From: Paenibacillus periandrae
GTDB lineage: Bacteria > Bacillota > Bacilli > Paenibacillales > NBRC-103111
Length of the DNA: 64,000 nt
Direction: 5' to 3'
Assembly (NCBI RefSeq): GCF_022458865.1
Contig: NZ_JAJNMU010000006.1
Span: forward strand, 310,001 to 374,000
Part shown: one piece after another, positions 33,401-42,448 of the stretch
Layout of the letters: each line of letters begins with the position of its first letter
Position numbering within the stretch: the first letter of the stretch is position 1
Made by a program: the position numbers and the translations under genes
The notes under the pieces: generated by a model
Told to the model about the DNA's origin: nothing
The model's input: the letters and a program-made list of their open reading frames with translations, nothing else
The model's database searches: none

Positions 33401-34984
33401 TCAAGGAGCATTTTCCAAAAATTGCGCAGTCGGATTTTTGTCCATGGCCGAGCGCATCGCATACTCACTCTCAAACAGCACGACAAAATTATTTTTCTTA
33501 TCCTTCACAAGCTGTGAATTAATCCGGAACTTGGCAGGGTCAACATCTTTATCAATAATCCAGCGCGCGAACTGGAAATTCATCCGCTGCAGCTGTACTT
33601 CAACACCATACTCTGCCTTCATCCGGTACTCCAATACCTCAAACTGCAGCTGGCCGACTACACCAAGAATCATATCGTCAAAGCCGATCGTACGGAACAC
33701 TTGAATGGTACCTTCCTCAGTCAATTGATCGATACCCTTTTGAAATTGCTTATGCTTCAGAGCATTTTTGACGGTCACCTTGGAAAATAGCTCCGGTGAG
33801 AACGTAGGCAGCTCATCAAACTCGTAGTTGCCGCCTTGACACAACGTATCGCCAATTCGAAAAATACCCGGATCAAACAGTCCGATGATATCGCCGGGAT
33901 ATGCCTCCTCAACAATATCGCGATCCTGTGCCAGAAACTGCTGCGGTTGAGCCAGCTTGATGTCCTTGCCTGGACGAACGTGTTTCACGGACATTCCACG
34001 CTCAAATTTACCGGAGCAAATACGCAGAAAAGCAATCCGATCCCGATGTGCCGGGTTCATATTTGCCTGAATTTTAAAGACGTAACCGGAAAATTGCTCA
34101 CTTAGCGGATCAATCTCTCCTTGTGTGCTTCTGCGTGGTGTTGGAATGGGCGCCAGCTCCAGAAAGTTTTCCAGAAAGGTTTGTACACCGAAGTTATTGA
34201 TCGCACTGCCGAAGAACACAGGGGTCAATTCGCCGCTCTGCACCCTCTCATAGTCGAATGGATCACCTGCTACGTCCAACAGCTCCAAATCCTGAACAAG
34301 CTGATCATAGAAAAATTCCCCTGCAATTTCTTTAACCAGAGGGTCCTCATAGCCGCTCACCTTACGCACTTCAATCATTTTATGATCGTTGCCCTGAAAC
34401 AGCTCGACCTGCGTCTGCTGACGATCGTACACACCACGGAACTGCTTGCCCGAGCCAATAGGCCAGTTCATCGGGTAGGATCTGATCCCAAGCACCTGCT
34501 CCAGCTCCTCCAGCAGCTCAAAAGGATTTTGTCCCTCGCGGTCCATTTTATTAATGAAGGTAAAAATCGGGATTCCCCGTTTGCGGCACACTTGAAACAG
34601 CTTCTTCGTTTGCAGCTCGACCCCTTTGGCAGAATCGATCAGCATCACGGCACTGTCTGCCGCTGTTAACGTCCGGTACGTATCCTCGGAGAAATCCTGG
34701 TGACCCGGTGTATCCAGAATATTGACGCGATGCCCCTCATAATCGAACTGCATAACGCTTGATGTAACCGAAATCCCTCTTTGCTTCTCTATTTCCATCC
34801 AGTCGGAGGTCGCGTGCTTGCTTGCCTTGCGGCCTTTGACCGTACCAGCCAGTCGAATCGCTCCTCCAAACAGCAGCAGCTTCTCCGTTAATGTCGTTTT
34901 ACCCGCATCCGGGTGAGAAATAATCGCAAACGTACGGCGTTTTTCAACTTCTTCTTGCATCTTCTGTGGCATGTTCATACTCAT
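33401..34984 (-). CDS. prfC: Peptide chain release factor 3
   Basis: A 527-residue GTPase that recycles RF1/RF2 from the ribosome after termination. G1 is SHPDAGKTTLTEKLL, G3 DTPGHQDFSEDTYR, G4 NKMD. The domain order (G domain, beta-barrel, C-terminal alpha/beta) and length fit RF3. ATG at 34984 follows GGAAGGA by 12 bases; a longer frame from 35008 would place the ribosome site inside the protein. Well separated from other translation genes. Confidence 0.95.
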   Translation of the reverse strand: MSMNMPQKMQEEVEKRRTFAIISHPDAGKTTLTEKLLLFGGAIRLAGTVKGRKASKHATSDWMEIEKQRGISVTSSVMQFDYEGHRVNILDTPGHQDFSEDTYRTLTAADSAVMLIDSAKGVELQTKKLFQVCRKRGIPIFTFINKMDREGQNPFELLEELEQVLGIRSYPMNWPIGSGKQFRGVYDRQQTQVELFQGNDHKMIEVRKVSGYEDPLVKEIAGEFFYDQLVQDLELLDVAGDPFDYERVQSGELTPVFFGSAINNFGVQTFLENFLELAPIPTPRRSTQGEIDPLSEQFSGYVFKIQANMNPAHRDRIAFLRICSGKFERGMSVKHVRPGKDIKLAQPQQFLAQDRDIVEEAYPGDIIGLFDPGIFRIGDTLCQGGNYEFDELPTFSPELFSKVTVKNALKHKQFQKGIDQLTEEGTIQVFRTIGFDDMILGVVGQLQFEVLEYRMKAEYGVEVQLQRMNFQFARWIIDKDVDPAKFRINSQLVKDKKNNFVVLFESEYAMRSAMDKNPTAQFLENAP

Positions 34985-35020
34985 GGCTTGTATTGTTCCT
35001 TCCTTCATATCACTAAATGT

Positions 35021-36088
35021 TTACTTGGTCAGCTTTAAATTCCAATCTGCTTCCTTGAGCCAGGTACGATTACTGAACTCACGTCCTCGAACCTTCACAT
35101 GATCCCGATATACCTGCACATAAAGCCCTTGGGATTTATTTTTACCTTCATTCTGAAAATTGCGGTTTAAGACGCGGCCCACTGAGGAATTGTGAAAAAA
35201 ATGAAACGTTTCCTTCACATAATGCTCGGTACCGTTTTGAAAATCCTGATGACGATGGCCGCAGAACACGAACACATTCGGATATGGCTTTAAAATTTCT
35301 CGAAACAGCTTGGCTCGAATCAACGTATGGCTGCCTCCATCCGAACCTATGGGTGGCAGTGGCTGGTGGACCATGACGAATACCGGTTTGCCATCCTTGT
35401 GCTTGGCTAGCTCCGTCTTCAACCAGTCCAGCTGCTCATCGGAATACCAGGCACCCTCACCTACCTCAGGCTTCTCTTGAACATAAGCTTCCTGTGATAG
35501 CATCAGAATCGATAATCCGTTGATCTGGGCGGCATGGTAAGGCTTCTGCAAGCCAAAAAATTTCTGAAACCGCTCGCGTGATTGCCAGTCTGTTTTACCA
35601 TTGGGCACCGTATCTTTATTGAAAGCACCCTTCTTATCAATCCAAATATCGTAATAATCGTGATTCCCCATATTGGCGTGAAGCGGAGGCAGCTTGTAGG
35701 CTGCTATTACCTTTTGCAGCTCCCTGTAGCCATCGGGATCGCCAAAATCTGTCAAGTCCCCCGTTAGTAGCACAGTTTCCACAGGTGATTCGAACTGCTT
35801 GATATCATCAAATGCTTCCTTCAAATGCTTGATCGTATCCGGGTCGTAGACCGATACGTGAAGATCGCTTAATATCATGAACGACAACAGCGGTTCTTTA
35901 TCATTAATCGGCGCTGGCTTCGTCTCTGGTGTCTCGGGCTTCGGTGCAGCCAGAGGCTGCTCAGCAGCATGCTTAACGACGCTCTGTGAATTAACGGAGC
36001 GCTGAAGCAAATAAATAAGGCCGGTTGTGGCCGCACCAATCATCACAAAAAGCCCGAGCATCCAACGTATAAAAGCCCGACGCGACAT
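35021..36088 (-). CDS. Membrane-anchored metallophosphoesterase
   Basis: A 355-residue protein with an N-terminal membrane helix (about 5-27, after SRRAFIRW) and an extracellular calcineurin-like domain. Metal-site motifs appear in order: ILSDLHVS, LLTGDLTDFGD, ANMGNHD, VMVHQPLPP and FCGHRHQDF. Substrate may be a nucleotide, phospholipid or wall phosphate. ATG at 36088 has GGAGG nine bases upstream and is preferred to a weaker start 27 bases earlier. prfC starts about 35 bp downstream on the same strand. Confidence 0.9.
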   Translation of the reverse strand: MSRRAFIRWMLGLFVMIGAATTGLIYLLQRSVNSQSVVKHAAEQPLAAPKPETPETKPAPINDKEPLLSFMILSDLHVSVYDPDTIKHLKEAFDDIKQFESPVETVLLTGDLTDFGDPDGYRELQKVIAAYKLPPLHANMGNHDYYDIWIDKKGAFNKDTVPNGKTDWQSRERFQKFFGLQKPYHAAQINGLSILMLSQEAYVQEKPEVGEGAWYSDEQLDWLKTELAKHKDGKPVFVMVHQPLPPIGSDGGSHTLIRAKLFREILKPYPNVFVFCGHRHQDFQNGTEHYVKETFHFFHNSSVGRVLNRNFQNEGKNKSQGLYVQVYRDHVKVRGREFSNRTWLKEADWNLKLTK

Positions 36089-36186
36089 ATTTATTAACCT
36101 CCTGATGGTCTGCAAAATGATGTCTTACTATTATATCTTGTTAGACGGGTATATGTACACTTTTTGACGGTCAGTAAGCAAAAAAA

Positions 36187-36212
36187 GGCCCGTACCCGAT
36201 AAAGTACGGACC
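36187..36212 (-). terminator. Terminator of zwf
   Basis: Arms GGCCCGTAC (36187-36195) and GTACGGACC (36204-36212); on the minus strand the stem runs into TTTTTTT (36186-36180). Confidence 0.9.
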
Positions 36213-36248
36213 CTTCTGTATAAGCGAATGCTTCAGCCTGTGCGGAGC

Positions 36249-37772
36249 CTATTTTCTTAAAGCTGTTTCCCAAGCCACTTCGCCTTCATCTTGTCCATTA
36301 ACAGGCCACCATTTGAAGCCGTCCTCTGAGAGCAGCTGTTGAGCTTGATCCGGTCCCCACGTTCCAGCTGGATACAGCATTAAAGTGTCCGTACGCTCAG
36401 CCCATGCAGAAGCAATTTTATCGACGTATTTCCAGGCTAATGCTACTTCATCCCAACGGGTAAAATAGGTGGAATCGCCACGTGCAGCATCATACAGCAG
36501 ACGCTCGTAAGCTTCCGGTGTATTCAAGCCTACCTGGCAGCTTTGGCAAAAGTCCATCGATATCGGCAGGATGGAGCCTTCCGAGCCTGGTTGCTTGGCA
36601 TTCATTTTGAAATAGATGCCTTCCATCGGATTAACACGGAACACAAGCAGGTTAGGCTCAAGCTTATGTTTTTTGGACAAATACACATTATTCGGCACAT
36701 TTTTAAATTCAACAACAACCTCAGTTGTTTTCACTGGCAGCCTTTTGCCCGTACGAATATAGAACGGTACGCCTGCCCAGCGGAAGTTATCAACAAATAC
36801 TCTTGCTGCGAAGAAGGTTTCCGTCGTCGATTCCGGATTGACCGAATCCTCCTGACGGTAGCCGGATACTTGAGAGCCCTTCATGGTACCTGCTGAATAC
36901 TGACCACGGACTGTATTGGAGCGCACCTCTGAGGCGGTTTGGAAGCCGCGAAGCGAGCGGAATACCTTTACCTTCTCATCGCGAATATCTTCTGGAGACA
37001 ACCGGCTTGGCGGTTCCATCGCTATCATAGCCAGCGTCTGCAGCATATGATTCTGCCCCATGTCACGCAGTGCACCGGAGTGATCATAATAACCGCCGCG
37101 GCTTTCAACACCAACCGTCTCACTTAGCGTAATTTGAATGTTGGCAATATATTTATTGTTCCATAGCGGCTCGAAGAATGCGTTGGCAAACCGCACCACA
37201 TTAATGTTTTGCACCATTTCCTTGCCCAGGTAATGATCGATCCGATAGACGTCCTTCTCTTCAAACACTTCGCGAATCTGCCCGTTCAGCTTCTCAGCAG
37301 ATGGCAGGTCATAACCGAATGGCTTCTCGATAACAAGACGCGCCCAACCGGATGTTTCCAGCAATCCGCCTTCCTTCAAATTGTACGATACGTTGCCAAA
37401 CAGCTCAGGGGAAAGCGCCAGGAAGAAGAGCCTGTTGCCGCCTATATCAAACTTGGCATCCAGTCGATTGGTCATCACGCTCAACTCTTTAAAGGATTCG
37501 ACATTATTCGTATCCAGCGACATATACTCAAAATGCTCGGCAAAGGAGTCCCACTGTTCATCCTTCGTTACATTATAGCGTGCAAATTCCTTGATCGATT
37601 CATGTACATCTTCACGAAATTGCTCATTCGTCCGCGGTCTGCGTGCCAAACCGATTACAGCAAAGCGGTCTCCCAGCTTGCGTTCACGGTAAAGGCTGTA
37701 TATCGCAGGATATAGCTTGCGGCGTGCCAAATCTCCAGTTGCTCCAAAAAGCAAAATTACCGTATCGGTCAT
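36249..37772 (-). CDS. zwf: Glucose-6-phosphate 1-dehydrogenase
   Basis: A 507-residue cytoplasmic enzyme that oxidises glucose 6-phosphate to 6-phosphogluconolactone with NADP+, opening the oxidative pentose phosphate pathway. The coenzyme motif is GATGDLARRKLYPAIY, the active-site signature RIDHYLGKEMVQN with the catalytic His, and FYIRTGKRLPVK is the C-terminal domain hallmark. Length is typical. It is monocistronic, with its own terminator. The 281-bp upstream region (37773-38053) is AT-rich with no other gene. No gnd or pgl gene is adjacent. Confidence 0.96.
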   Translation of the reverse strand: MTDTVILLFGATGDLARRKLYPAIYSLYRERKLGDRFAVIGLARRPRTNEQFREDVHESIKEFARYNVTKDEQWDSFAEHFEYMSLDTNNVESFKELSVMTNRLDAKFDIGGNRLFFLALSPELFGNVSYNLKEGGLLETSGWARLVIEKPFGYDLPSAEKLNGQIREVFEEKDVYRIDHYLGKEMVQNINVVRFANAFFEPLWNNKYIANIQITLSETVGVESRGGYYDHSGALRDMGQNHMLQTLAMIAMEPPSRLSPEDIRDEKVKVFRSLRGFQTASEVRSNTVRGQYSAGTMKGSQVSGYRQEDSVNPESTTETFFAARVFVDNFRWAGVPFYIRTGKRLPVKTTEVVVEFKNVPNNVYLSKKHKLEPNLLVFRVNPMEGIYFKMNAKQPGSEGSILPISMDFCQSCQVGLNTPEAYERLLYDAARGDSTYFTRWDEVALAWKYVDKIASAWAERTDTLMLYPAGTWGPDQAQQLLSEDGFKWWPVNGQDEGEVAWETALRK

Positions 37773-38053
37773 ATTATCATCATTCTCTCTTATGTATTTT
37801 TCGTTGCTATTATTTCATGTTCACTATTCTCAGCTTTCTAAGCATAACCAAATATAACGCAGGATTCAACATCCCAGCTATAATAAATTTTTATAAGCTT
37901 TTATATAAAATGTGAATGGAGACATCAGAACTCGCCAAAAAGACCCCGCCACCTGATGCGAAGCCTTGGAATGGCTTGTAAATGAATGTGATCATTATTA
38001 TTTTGTTGTCCACTAGCCTTTTTCATTCGTTATTTTGTCGAAAACTTTTCCTG

Positions 38054-38536
38054 CTACTGGTACCCCATCGACCATTGCCTTTCTTGAAATTGGGGAACCT
38101 CTAATAATTTTCTGAGCATATAACAGCGAATCGTTGCATCATAATGAATGGACTCGTAGCCCTTGGCCGTGTAAAAGCGCTGCGCCTGTGTATTGGTATC
38201 ATCTACCCAGAGGTAAATTTCACGCTGCCCCTTCAGCCGACCGTACCGTTCTGCCTGTTTGAGCAGGGCCGATCCGATGCCAAGCCCTTGGATCGTTTTA
38301 TCGACAGCCAGCATATCGACATACATCACATTCTTGTCCTGTCTGATCGCAATAAATCCGCACACCCTACGTCCTCCACGGAGATAAACATAGGTCACAC
38401 AACCGCGTAATCGCTTCCGAAGCGCCTTTAGATCCAACTTGACATGTGGCTGGGTTATTCTGGCATATGGCAGCAATAGGCTCTTAACCAGCCCCAGGAT
38501 CGCTTTGTCATGCAGGGGAAGATGTTTGCAGATCAA
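38054..38536 (-). CDS. GNAT-family N-acetyltransferase
   Basis: A 160-residue acetyltransferase. The acetyl-CoA site is VDKTIQGLGIGSALLKQAE, followed by EIYLWVDDTNTQAQRFYTAKGYE, the usual beta5-alpha4 pattern. The substrate is unknown. The start is TTG at 38536, nine bases after GGAGG; a nearby ATG is in another frame. Confidence 0.87.
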   Translation of the reverse strand: MICKHLPLHDKAILGLVKSLLLPYARITQPHVKLDLKALRKRLRGCVTYVYLRGGRRVCGFIAIRQDKNVMYVDMLAVDKTIQGLGIGSALLKQAERYGRLKGQREIYLWVDDTNTQAQRFYTAKGYESIHYDATIRCYMLRKLLEVPQFQERQWSMGYQ

Positions 38537-38596
38537 TGACCATCGCCTCCATAGATAATTGTACTCTATCTTATGAAGAGCGCTGATCGTCTGCTA

Positions 38597-38686
38597 TTAT
38601 TTCAAGTACTTTTTGCCGACAAAGCCCAAAAACAATACGCTGATAATAACTATAACAATAATGACGACGATCTGAATCCAGTCCAT
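38597..38686 (-). CDS. 29-residue single-helix membrane peptide
   Basis: ATG at 38686, nine bases after AAGGGG, opens a 29-codon frame ending TAA. The peptide starts MDWIQIVVIIVIVIISVLF and continues LGFVGKKYLK: one membrane helix with a short basic C-terminal tail. That architecture is shared by small membrane regulators and type I toxin peptides of Bacillota. No antitoxin-like gene or clear antisense promoter is visible. It sits alone in the 360-bp gap between the GNAT and FliD-like genes. Confidence 0.55.
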   Translation of the reverse strand: MDWIQIVVIIVIVIISVLFLGFVGKKYLK

Positions 38687-38830
38687 AAGCTTGTACCCCT
38701 TAATCAAATTTACGATAGCCTGTTTCAATTGCTGTATCTGGAGTTTATTAAATGATGATCAACTAAATGATCTTGCTCATAAAGTCAATTTTACATCATA
38801 ATTGATCTTTCATCCAACTGTCAATAATAA

Positions 38831-38859
38831 TTTACGAAAACCCGTCAATATTGTATAAT
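38831..38859 (+). promoter_or_regulatory. Probable sigma-A promoter of the FliD-like gene
   Basis: TTTACG (38831-38836) and TATAAT (38854-38859), 17-base spacing, 38 bp upstream of the start codon. The -10 is inside a small palindrome, GTATAATTATAC. Confidence 0.6.
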
Positions 38860-38897
38860 TATACATATAACATCCATGATCGTGAGGTGTATGAGCT

Positions 38898-40181
38898 ATG
38901 ATTTCCAAAGTTTCCGAGGTCAATCGTGTGTATCGAACAAATGACATATGGCGAGAGGAAGATCATGCCTGGCAGGGGGGCGGCTGGCAGTATCGTCCCT
39001 TGGTTTCATCGAAAGCAGAGGCCGAGGTCGTATTTCAACGATATGCCTTTGGACAGCATGCTCGTGCAACCGCGATGGCGGTAGCTGGCTTATTGACCAC
39101 AGCTGAGCAGCTGAAGCAAGCCGGAGAAGCCATGCTGAGTTCAGATTCTTCCTTGGACCATCGAACAGTTGAGGTTAGTCAACCCTCAGTATTAACCGCC
39201 ACAGTTCAAAAGGGTGCCCAAATTGGCTCGTACATCATTCAATCCGATCAAATTGCACAATCACAGTTGAATGACGGTGCTGTTCTGCAGCGTACTTCAC
39301 CAACACTCATGACCGCGGGCTCTAATCAGATGAAGCTTGTCACTGAAAATCAAACGATCTCCTTCTCCATATACATTTTATCAACGGATACAAACCAGCA
39401 AGCGCTTCAAAAAATTCGCAGTGCAATCAACAGCACCAATTCGGATCTTCAGGCCTCCCTTGTCAGAGACGAACTTAGGGATACCGTACAATTAAGAATC
39501 AACAGCCTTCACACAGGAACAGCTCATGCCTTTTCCATTGTGGATATATATGGGAATGCGGCTGCAATCAGCGGCATCGCTAATGTTACACAACAAGCGG
39601 AAGATGCCGTCTACCACATTAACGGAAATGCTTCAGTGGTGTCAGCCTCCAATCAAATTGTGTGGGATCAAGGCAATGTGGCCATAACCTTATTGGCTGC
39701 ATCACAAAAGCCTGTACAAATCGATATACATCCAGATATGATCGGGATTAAAAGACAGGTTCAAGCTCTCGTTGACCGTTACAATTCTCTTCATCTGCAA
39801 CTTACCCAATCGGGTGGACTGCTCACAAGTGAAGCTTCCGAATCCGTAATGGGCAAGCTTACATCGCTGCCACTTGAAATGATTGGAATTCAGCTGAATG
39901 CAGATGGTTCACTAAAAGTAGACTTCTCCGTTTTGGAGGAGCAGGTCATCTCCCGCTTTAATATGCTGGAATTCAGTTTACGAGGCTTTGGCGGACTTGC
40001 TGCAGCACTGAATGTAGCTGCCAAAACCTTACTTGATCCGCCTTCATTTGAATTACTGGATCAAGGGCAGGCTTTATTTCAATCCTTCAATAATTATCAG
40101 GTGAATCAGCGAGAAGGAGCTCCCGTTAATACGTATCTTCCTTTACCTCTGTCCGGCATCTTAATGAATGACTATATTTAG
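38898..40181 (+). CDS. Orphan FliD-like (flagellar cap-related) protein
   Basis: A 427-residue protein. Residues about 90-330 resemble the FliD core: AINSTNSDLQASLVRDELRDTVQLRI, LHTGTAHAFSIVD, and AEDAVYHINGN. The C-terminal part has VDRYNSLH and LNADGSLKVDFSVLEE, as in FliD family proteins. FliD caps the flagellar filament, but this gene stands alone with no flagellar neighbour. The first 60 residues (YRTNDIWREEDHAWQGGGW) do not resemble FliD. There is no signal peptide. GAGGTG lies eight bases before ATG. A diverged flagellar accessory protein is the best guess. Confidence 0.7.
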   Translation: MISKVSEVNRVYRTNDIWREEDHAWQGGGWQYRPLVSSKAEAEVVFQRYAFGQHARATAMAVAGLLTTAEQLKQAGEAMLSSDSSLDHRTVEVSQPSVLTATVQKGAQIGSYIIQSDQIAQSQLNDGAVLQRTSPTLMTAGSNQMKLVTENQTISFSIYILSTDTNQQALQKIRSAINSTNSDLQASLVRDELRDTVQLRINSLHTGTAHAFSIVDIYGNAAAISGIANVTQQAEDAVYHINGNASVVSASNQIVWDQGNVAITLLAASQKPVQIDIHPDMIGIKRQVQALVDRYNSLHLQLTQSGGLLTSEASESVMGKLTSLPLEMIGIQLNADGSLKVDFSVLEEQVISRFNMLEFSLRGFGGLAAALNVAAKTLLDPPSFELLDQGQALFQSFNNYQVNQREGAPVNTYLPLPLSGILMNDYI

Positions 40182-40199
40182 TCATAATATTCCGGTGCA

Positions 40200-40250
40200 T
40201 GCCATCAAGGCTCAACGCCACGATCCATGTGGCGTTGAGCCTTGATGGCA
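40200..40250. terminator. Perfect 22-bp hairpin between convergent genes
   Basis: Arms 40200-40221 and 40229-40250 pair without mismatch around a 7-base loop (core AAGGCTCAACGCCAC). It ends one base before the stop codon of the convergent gene. No clear T-tract is present, so termination may depend on the long stem or on other factors. Confidence 0.65.
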
Positions 40251-40251
40251 A

Positions 40252-40548
40252 TTAGGTCTTGGGAATTGTGTTGACTATCGCTTTTTTCCGGCATTCCAAC
40301 GAATAACTCAGCGCCGCGTGTCTGACTTCAGCCAGACGGGCGGCATCCTCCATATAAAACCATTCCTCATGTGTATATAATTTCAATAAAATATGCTTGG
40401 CGGCATGGACAGCCTGCTTCTCATCCCTCAGCATAAACCATGTAATTTGATAGCAGCTGCACTCATAAGCACGTAGTATCGTGACCTTGTCATGAGCTGT
40501 CAACGGAATTTCCGCGTGAAGTCTGGAAGGTCTGGAACTAGCGGCCAT
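40252..40548 (-). CDS. Small sigma-70 region 2-like protein of an ECF sigma operon
   Basis: A 98-residue cytoplasmic protein. The segment ECSCYQITWFMLRDEKQAVHAAKHILLKLYTHEEWF resembles helices of sigma region 2 (the ECF core-binding and -10 region), but no region 4 follows. ATG at 40548 has GGAGG eight bases upstream and overlaps the end of the anti-sigma gene by 11 bp, so it is translationally coupled. It may be a decoy or modulator of the operon's sigma factor; that is inference. Otherwise a hypothetical protein. Confidence 0.6.
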   Translation of the reverse strand: MAASSRPSRLHAEIPLTAHDKVTILRAYECSCYQITWFMLRDEKQAVHAAKHILLKLYTHEEWFYMEDAARLAEVRHAALSYSLECRKKAIVNTIPKT

Positions 40549-42448
40549 TGGCTCTGCCTCCTTCATTTATGTTAAAAGACCAGCTTGATTCGGGTGATTC
40601 CGGGTATATTCTTTCTATCACCTTGCGAATTAAGGTCAGCTTCTCCGGAATCCGTTGAAGCGTAGGCATGCGAAACGCATAATCCTTACCAGGAAATTCA
40701 TTCCCAAGTGTCACATAACCGTCGAAAGCTGATGAGCCTCCGCGGTAATGGACTGGATATTCGATACCGTTTGCATCCCTGATCACCCACTCATCACCGG
40801 AAAAATGGTTCCTGAATGTGCCTTGAACCCGTAATACGGCTTCTTTTCTGTTCTCCCTCGGATCGGGTGCATCGTCCATTTCAAAGCCTGTCAAGCGAAG
40901 CTCGTCCCCCTCATGCCGGAAAATGGCAGGCTGCGCAGACAAAGCATCAGGAATAAAGGTTAATCCTGCCTCCGTTATTTCAGGAAGTATGTAACCGTCC
41001 CATACGAACCATACAAAGGATTCTGCAGGTAAATATTTGAACGAGTAGGACCAATGATTGACAGGGGCTATGGGATCCTTTATTTTGGATGCGGTCAATA
41101 AACTGTCCTTATGCGGAAATTTCGTGCTCATCACACTATGAATCTCTTCTCCGTTCTCATTTTCAAAATGGAACATCAGCTGCTCTCTTTCCCTCAGTCT
41201 CGCTGGAGAACGCTCGGCAGCAGCTGCAGACAGCTCCGTATCCAGATCAAGTCTTACTCCGCTTGGAGTCCGTACCAGCCGTTTCATGCGAATAGTCATT
41301 CCGTTCGCCGTTGTGTACGATTGACTTAAAGGCTGTACCGTAGTCAAAGCTTTTGCCTGCTTCAGGTTTACATCAAACGCAAAGTTCCATTTCCCCTGAA
41401 TATAAGGGATCCGTTGCATGTCACTACCCAACCTGGAAATGGTTGCCTGGATCATCAATTCATCAGCCTGTATTTCCTGCGGAAAATGGGCTACAAGTAC
41501 ATACATTTGTGAGGTCATGCCGATATCATACAGCTCTCCGAGCTTATTCCCGTTACGGTCCGTGATCTGTATCTCATTGGGGCCGCTTAGCTCCAGCATA
41601 TTATGATTGGCCATACCATCGGGTCCTGTCAGCTTTAACGCCATAACGACTCTTGTCGAATCCGCTACCACCTCGTTGATCTCCATCGTGTACCCTTGAT
41701 CCTTGACCTTGATATTGGGATTATTGACCAGACCAAGCTCCTGAGACTTTAAGAGCCCGTAATCGACAACATCAGGCGCAAACAAGGAACGTACATATTC
41801 CGCCAAGGACGGAGACGCCATAACTGCCAAAGTACTGGATATAAGAAGGATCAAGGCAGCCGTCGTGAATGCCCATTTCTGATTGCGAATAGAAAGCCAA
41901 CGAATCCACCGTGGAGGTCGAGCTTGGACATGCTGCGAATCCATAAGGTTCGTTACGGATGTCGATGGCAGCTCGGAAAGCTGCTGCTGCGAGTCCAGTG
42001 CAGATTTCAGCACCGTCTCGAACTCAGACTCCGGCCAATGAGGCTCGGATATCGGCGCCTGATCGGATTGTGATTCATGATCCGCCAGTACGTATGACGG
42101 GTTCCCAGCTGAAGCAGTTTCCGTCGGGGCTGAAGCAGCCCGTGGCCTACTCTCTGTGTATACCGTCGACAGCTCCACATCATCTAATTTAGCCATCAGA
42201 TCAGCTGTGAATGAGACTGGCAGCGCATCCGCTCGTGGAAACAACTGATCTGTCCATTGCGACTGCTCCATCCGACATTCTTCCAGCCGCATCCGGCAAC
42301 TCGCGCAGCTGCTTAGATGCTGCTGAATTTCATCAATGAACTCTGCACAGATGAAACCATTACCAGGTAAACAAGCTTTATCCATGCTTTTATGTACATT
42401 CCAGCTGGCCAGAAATAAATCTGCTTCCTCAGCGCTCCAGCATTTCAT
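40538..42448 (-). CDS. Transmembrane anti-sigma factor with zinc finger and DUF4179 domain
   Basis: A 636-residue membrane protein. The N-terminal cytosolic part has a zinc-finger anti-sigma motif (C34, H44, C48, C51). A membrane helix near 192-212 (FTTAALILLISSTLAVMAS) follows a Ser/Pro-rich linker. The large extracellular part begins with a DUF4179-like region (NNPNIKVKDQGYTMEINEVVADSTRVVMALKLTGPDG), then two more beta-rich domains. It should hold the co-encoded ECF sigma factor at the membrane until an outside signal releases it. It overlaps the sigma gene by 20 bp; ATG at 42448 follows GGAGGTG by eight bases. Confidence 0.88.
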   Translation of the reverse strand: MKCWSAEEADLFLASWNVHKSMDKACLPGNGFICAEFIDEIQQHLSSCASCRMRLEECRMEQSQWTDQLFPRADALPVSFTADLMAKLDDVELSTVYTESRPRAASAPTETASAGNPSYVLADHESQSDQAPISEPHWPESEFETVLKSALDSQQQLSELPSTSVTNLMDSQHVQARPPRWIRWLSIRNQKWAFTTAALILLISSTLAVMASPSLAEYVRSLFAPDVVDYGLLKSQELGLVNNPNIKVKDQGYTMEINEVVADSTRVVMALKLTGPDGMANHNMLELSGPNEIQITDRNGNKLGELYDIGMTSQMYVLVAHFPQEIQADELMIQATISRLGSDMQRIPYIQGKWNFAFDVNLKQAKALTTVQPLSQSYTTANGMTIRMKRLVRTPSGVRLDLDTELSAAAAERSPARLREREQLMFHFENENGEEIHSVMSTKFPHKDSLLTASKIKDPIAPVNHWSYSFKYLPAESFVWFVWDGYILPEITEAGLTFIPDALSAQPAIFRHEGDELRLTGFEMDDAPDPRENRKEAVLRVQGTFRNHFSGDEWVIRDANGIEYPVHYRGGSSAFDGYVTLGNEFPGKDYAFRMPTLQRIPEKLTLIRKVIERIYPESPESSWSFNINEGGRANGR

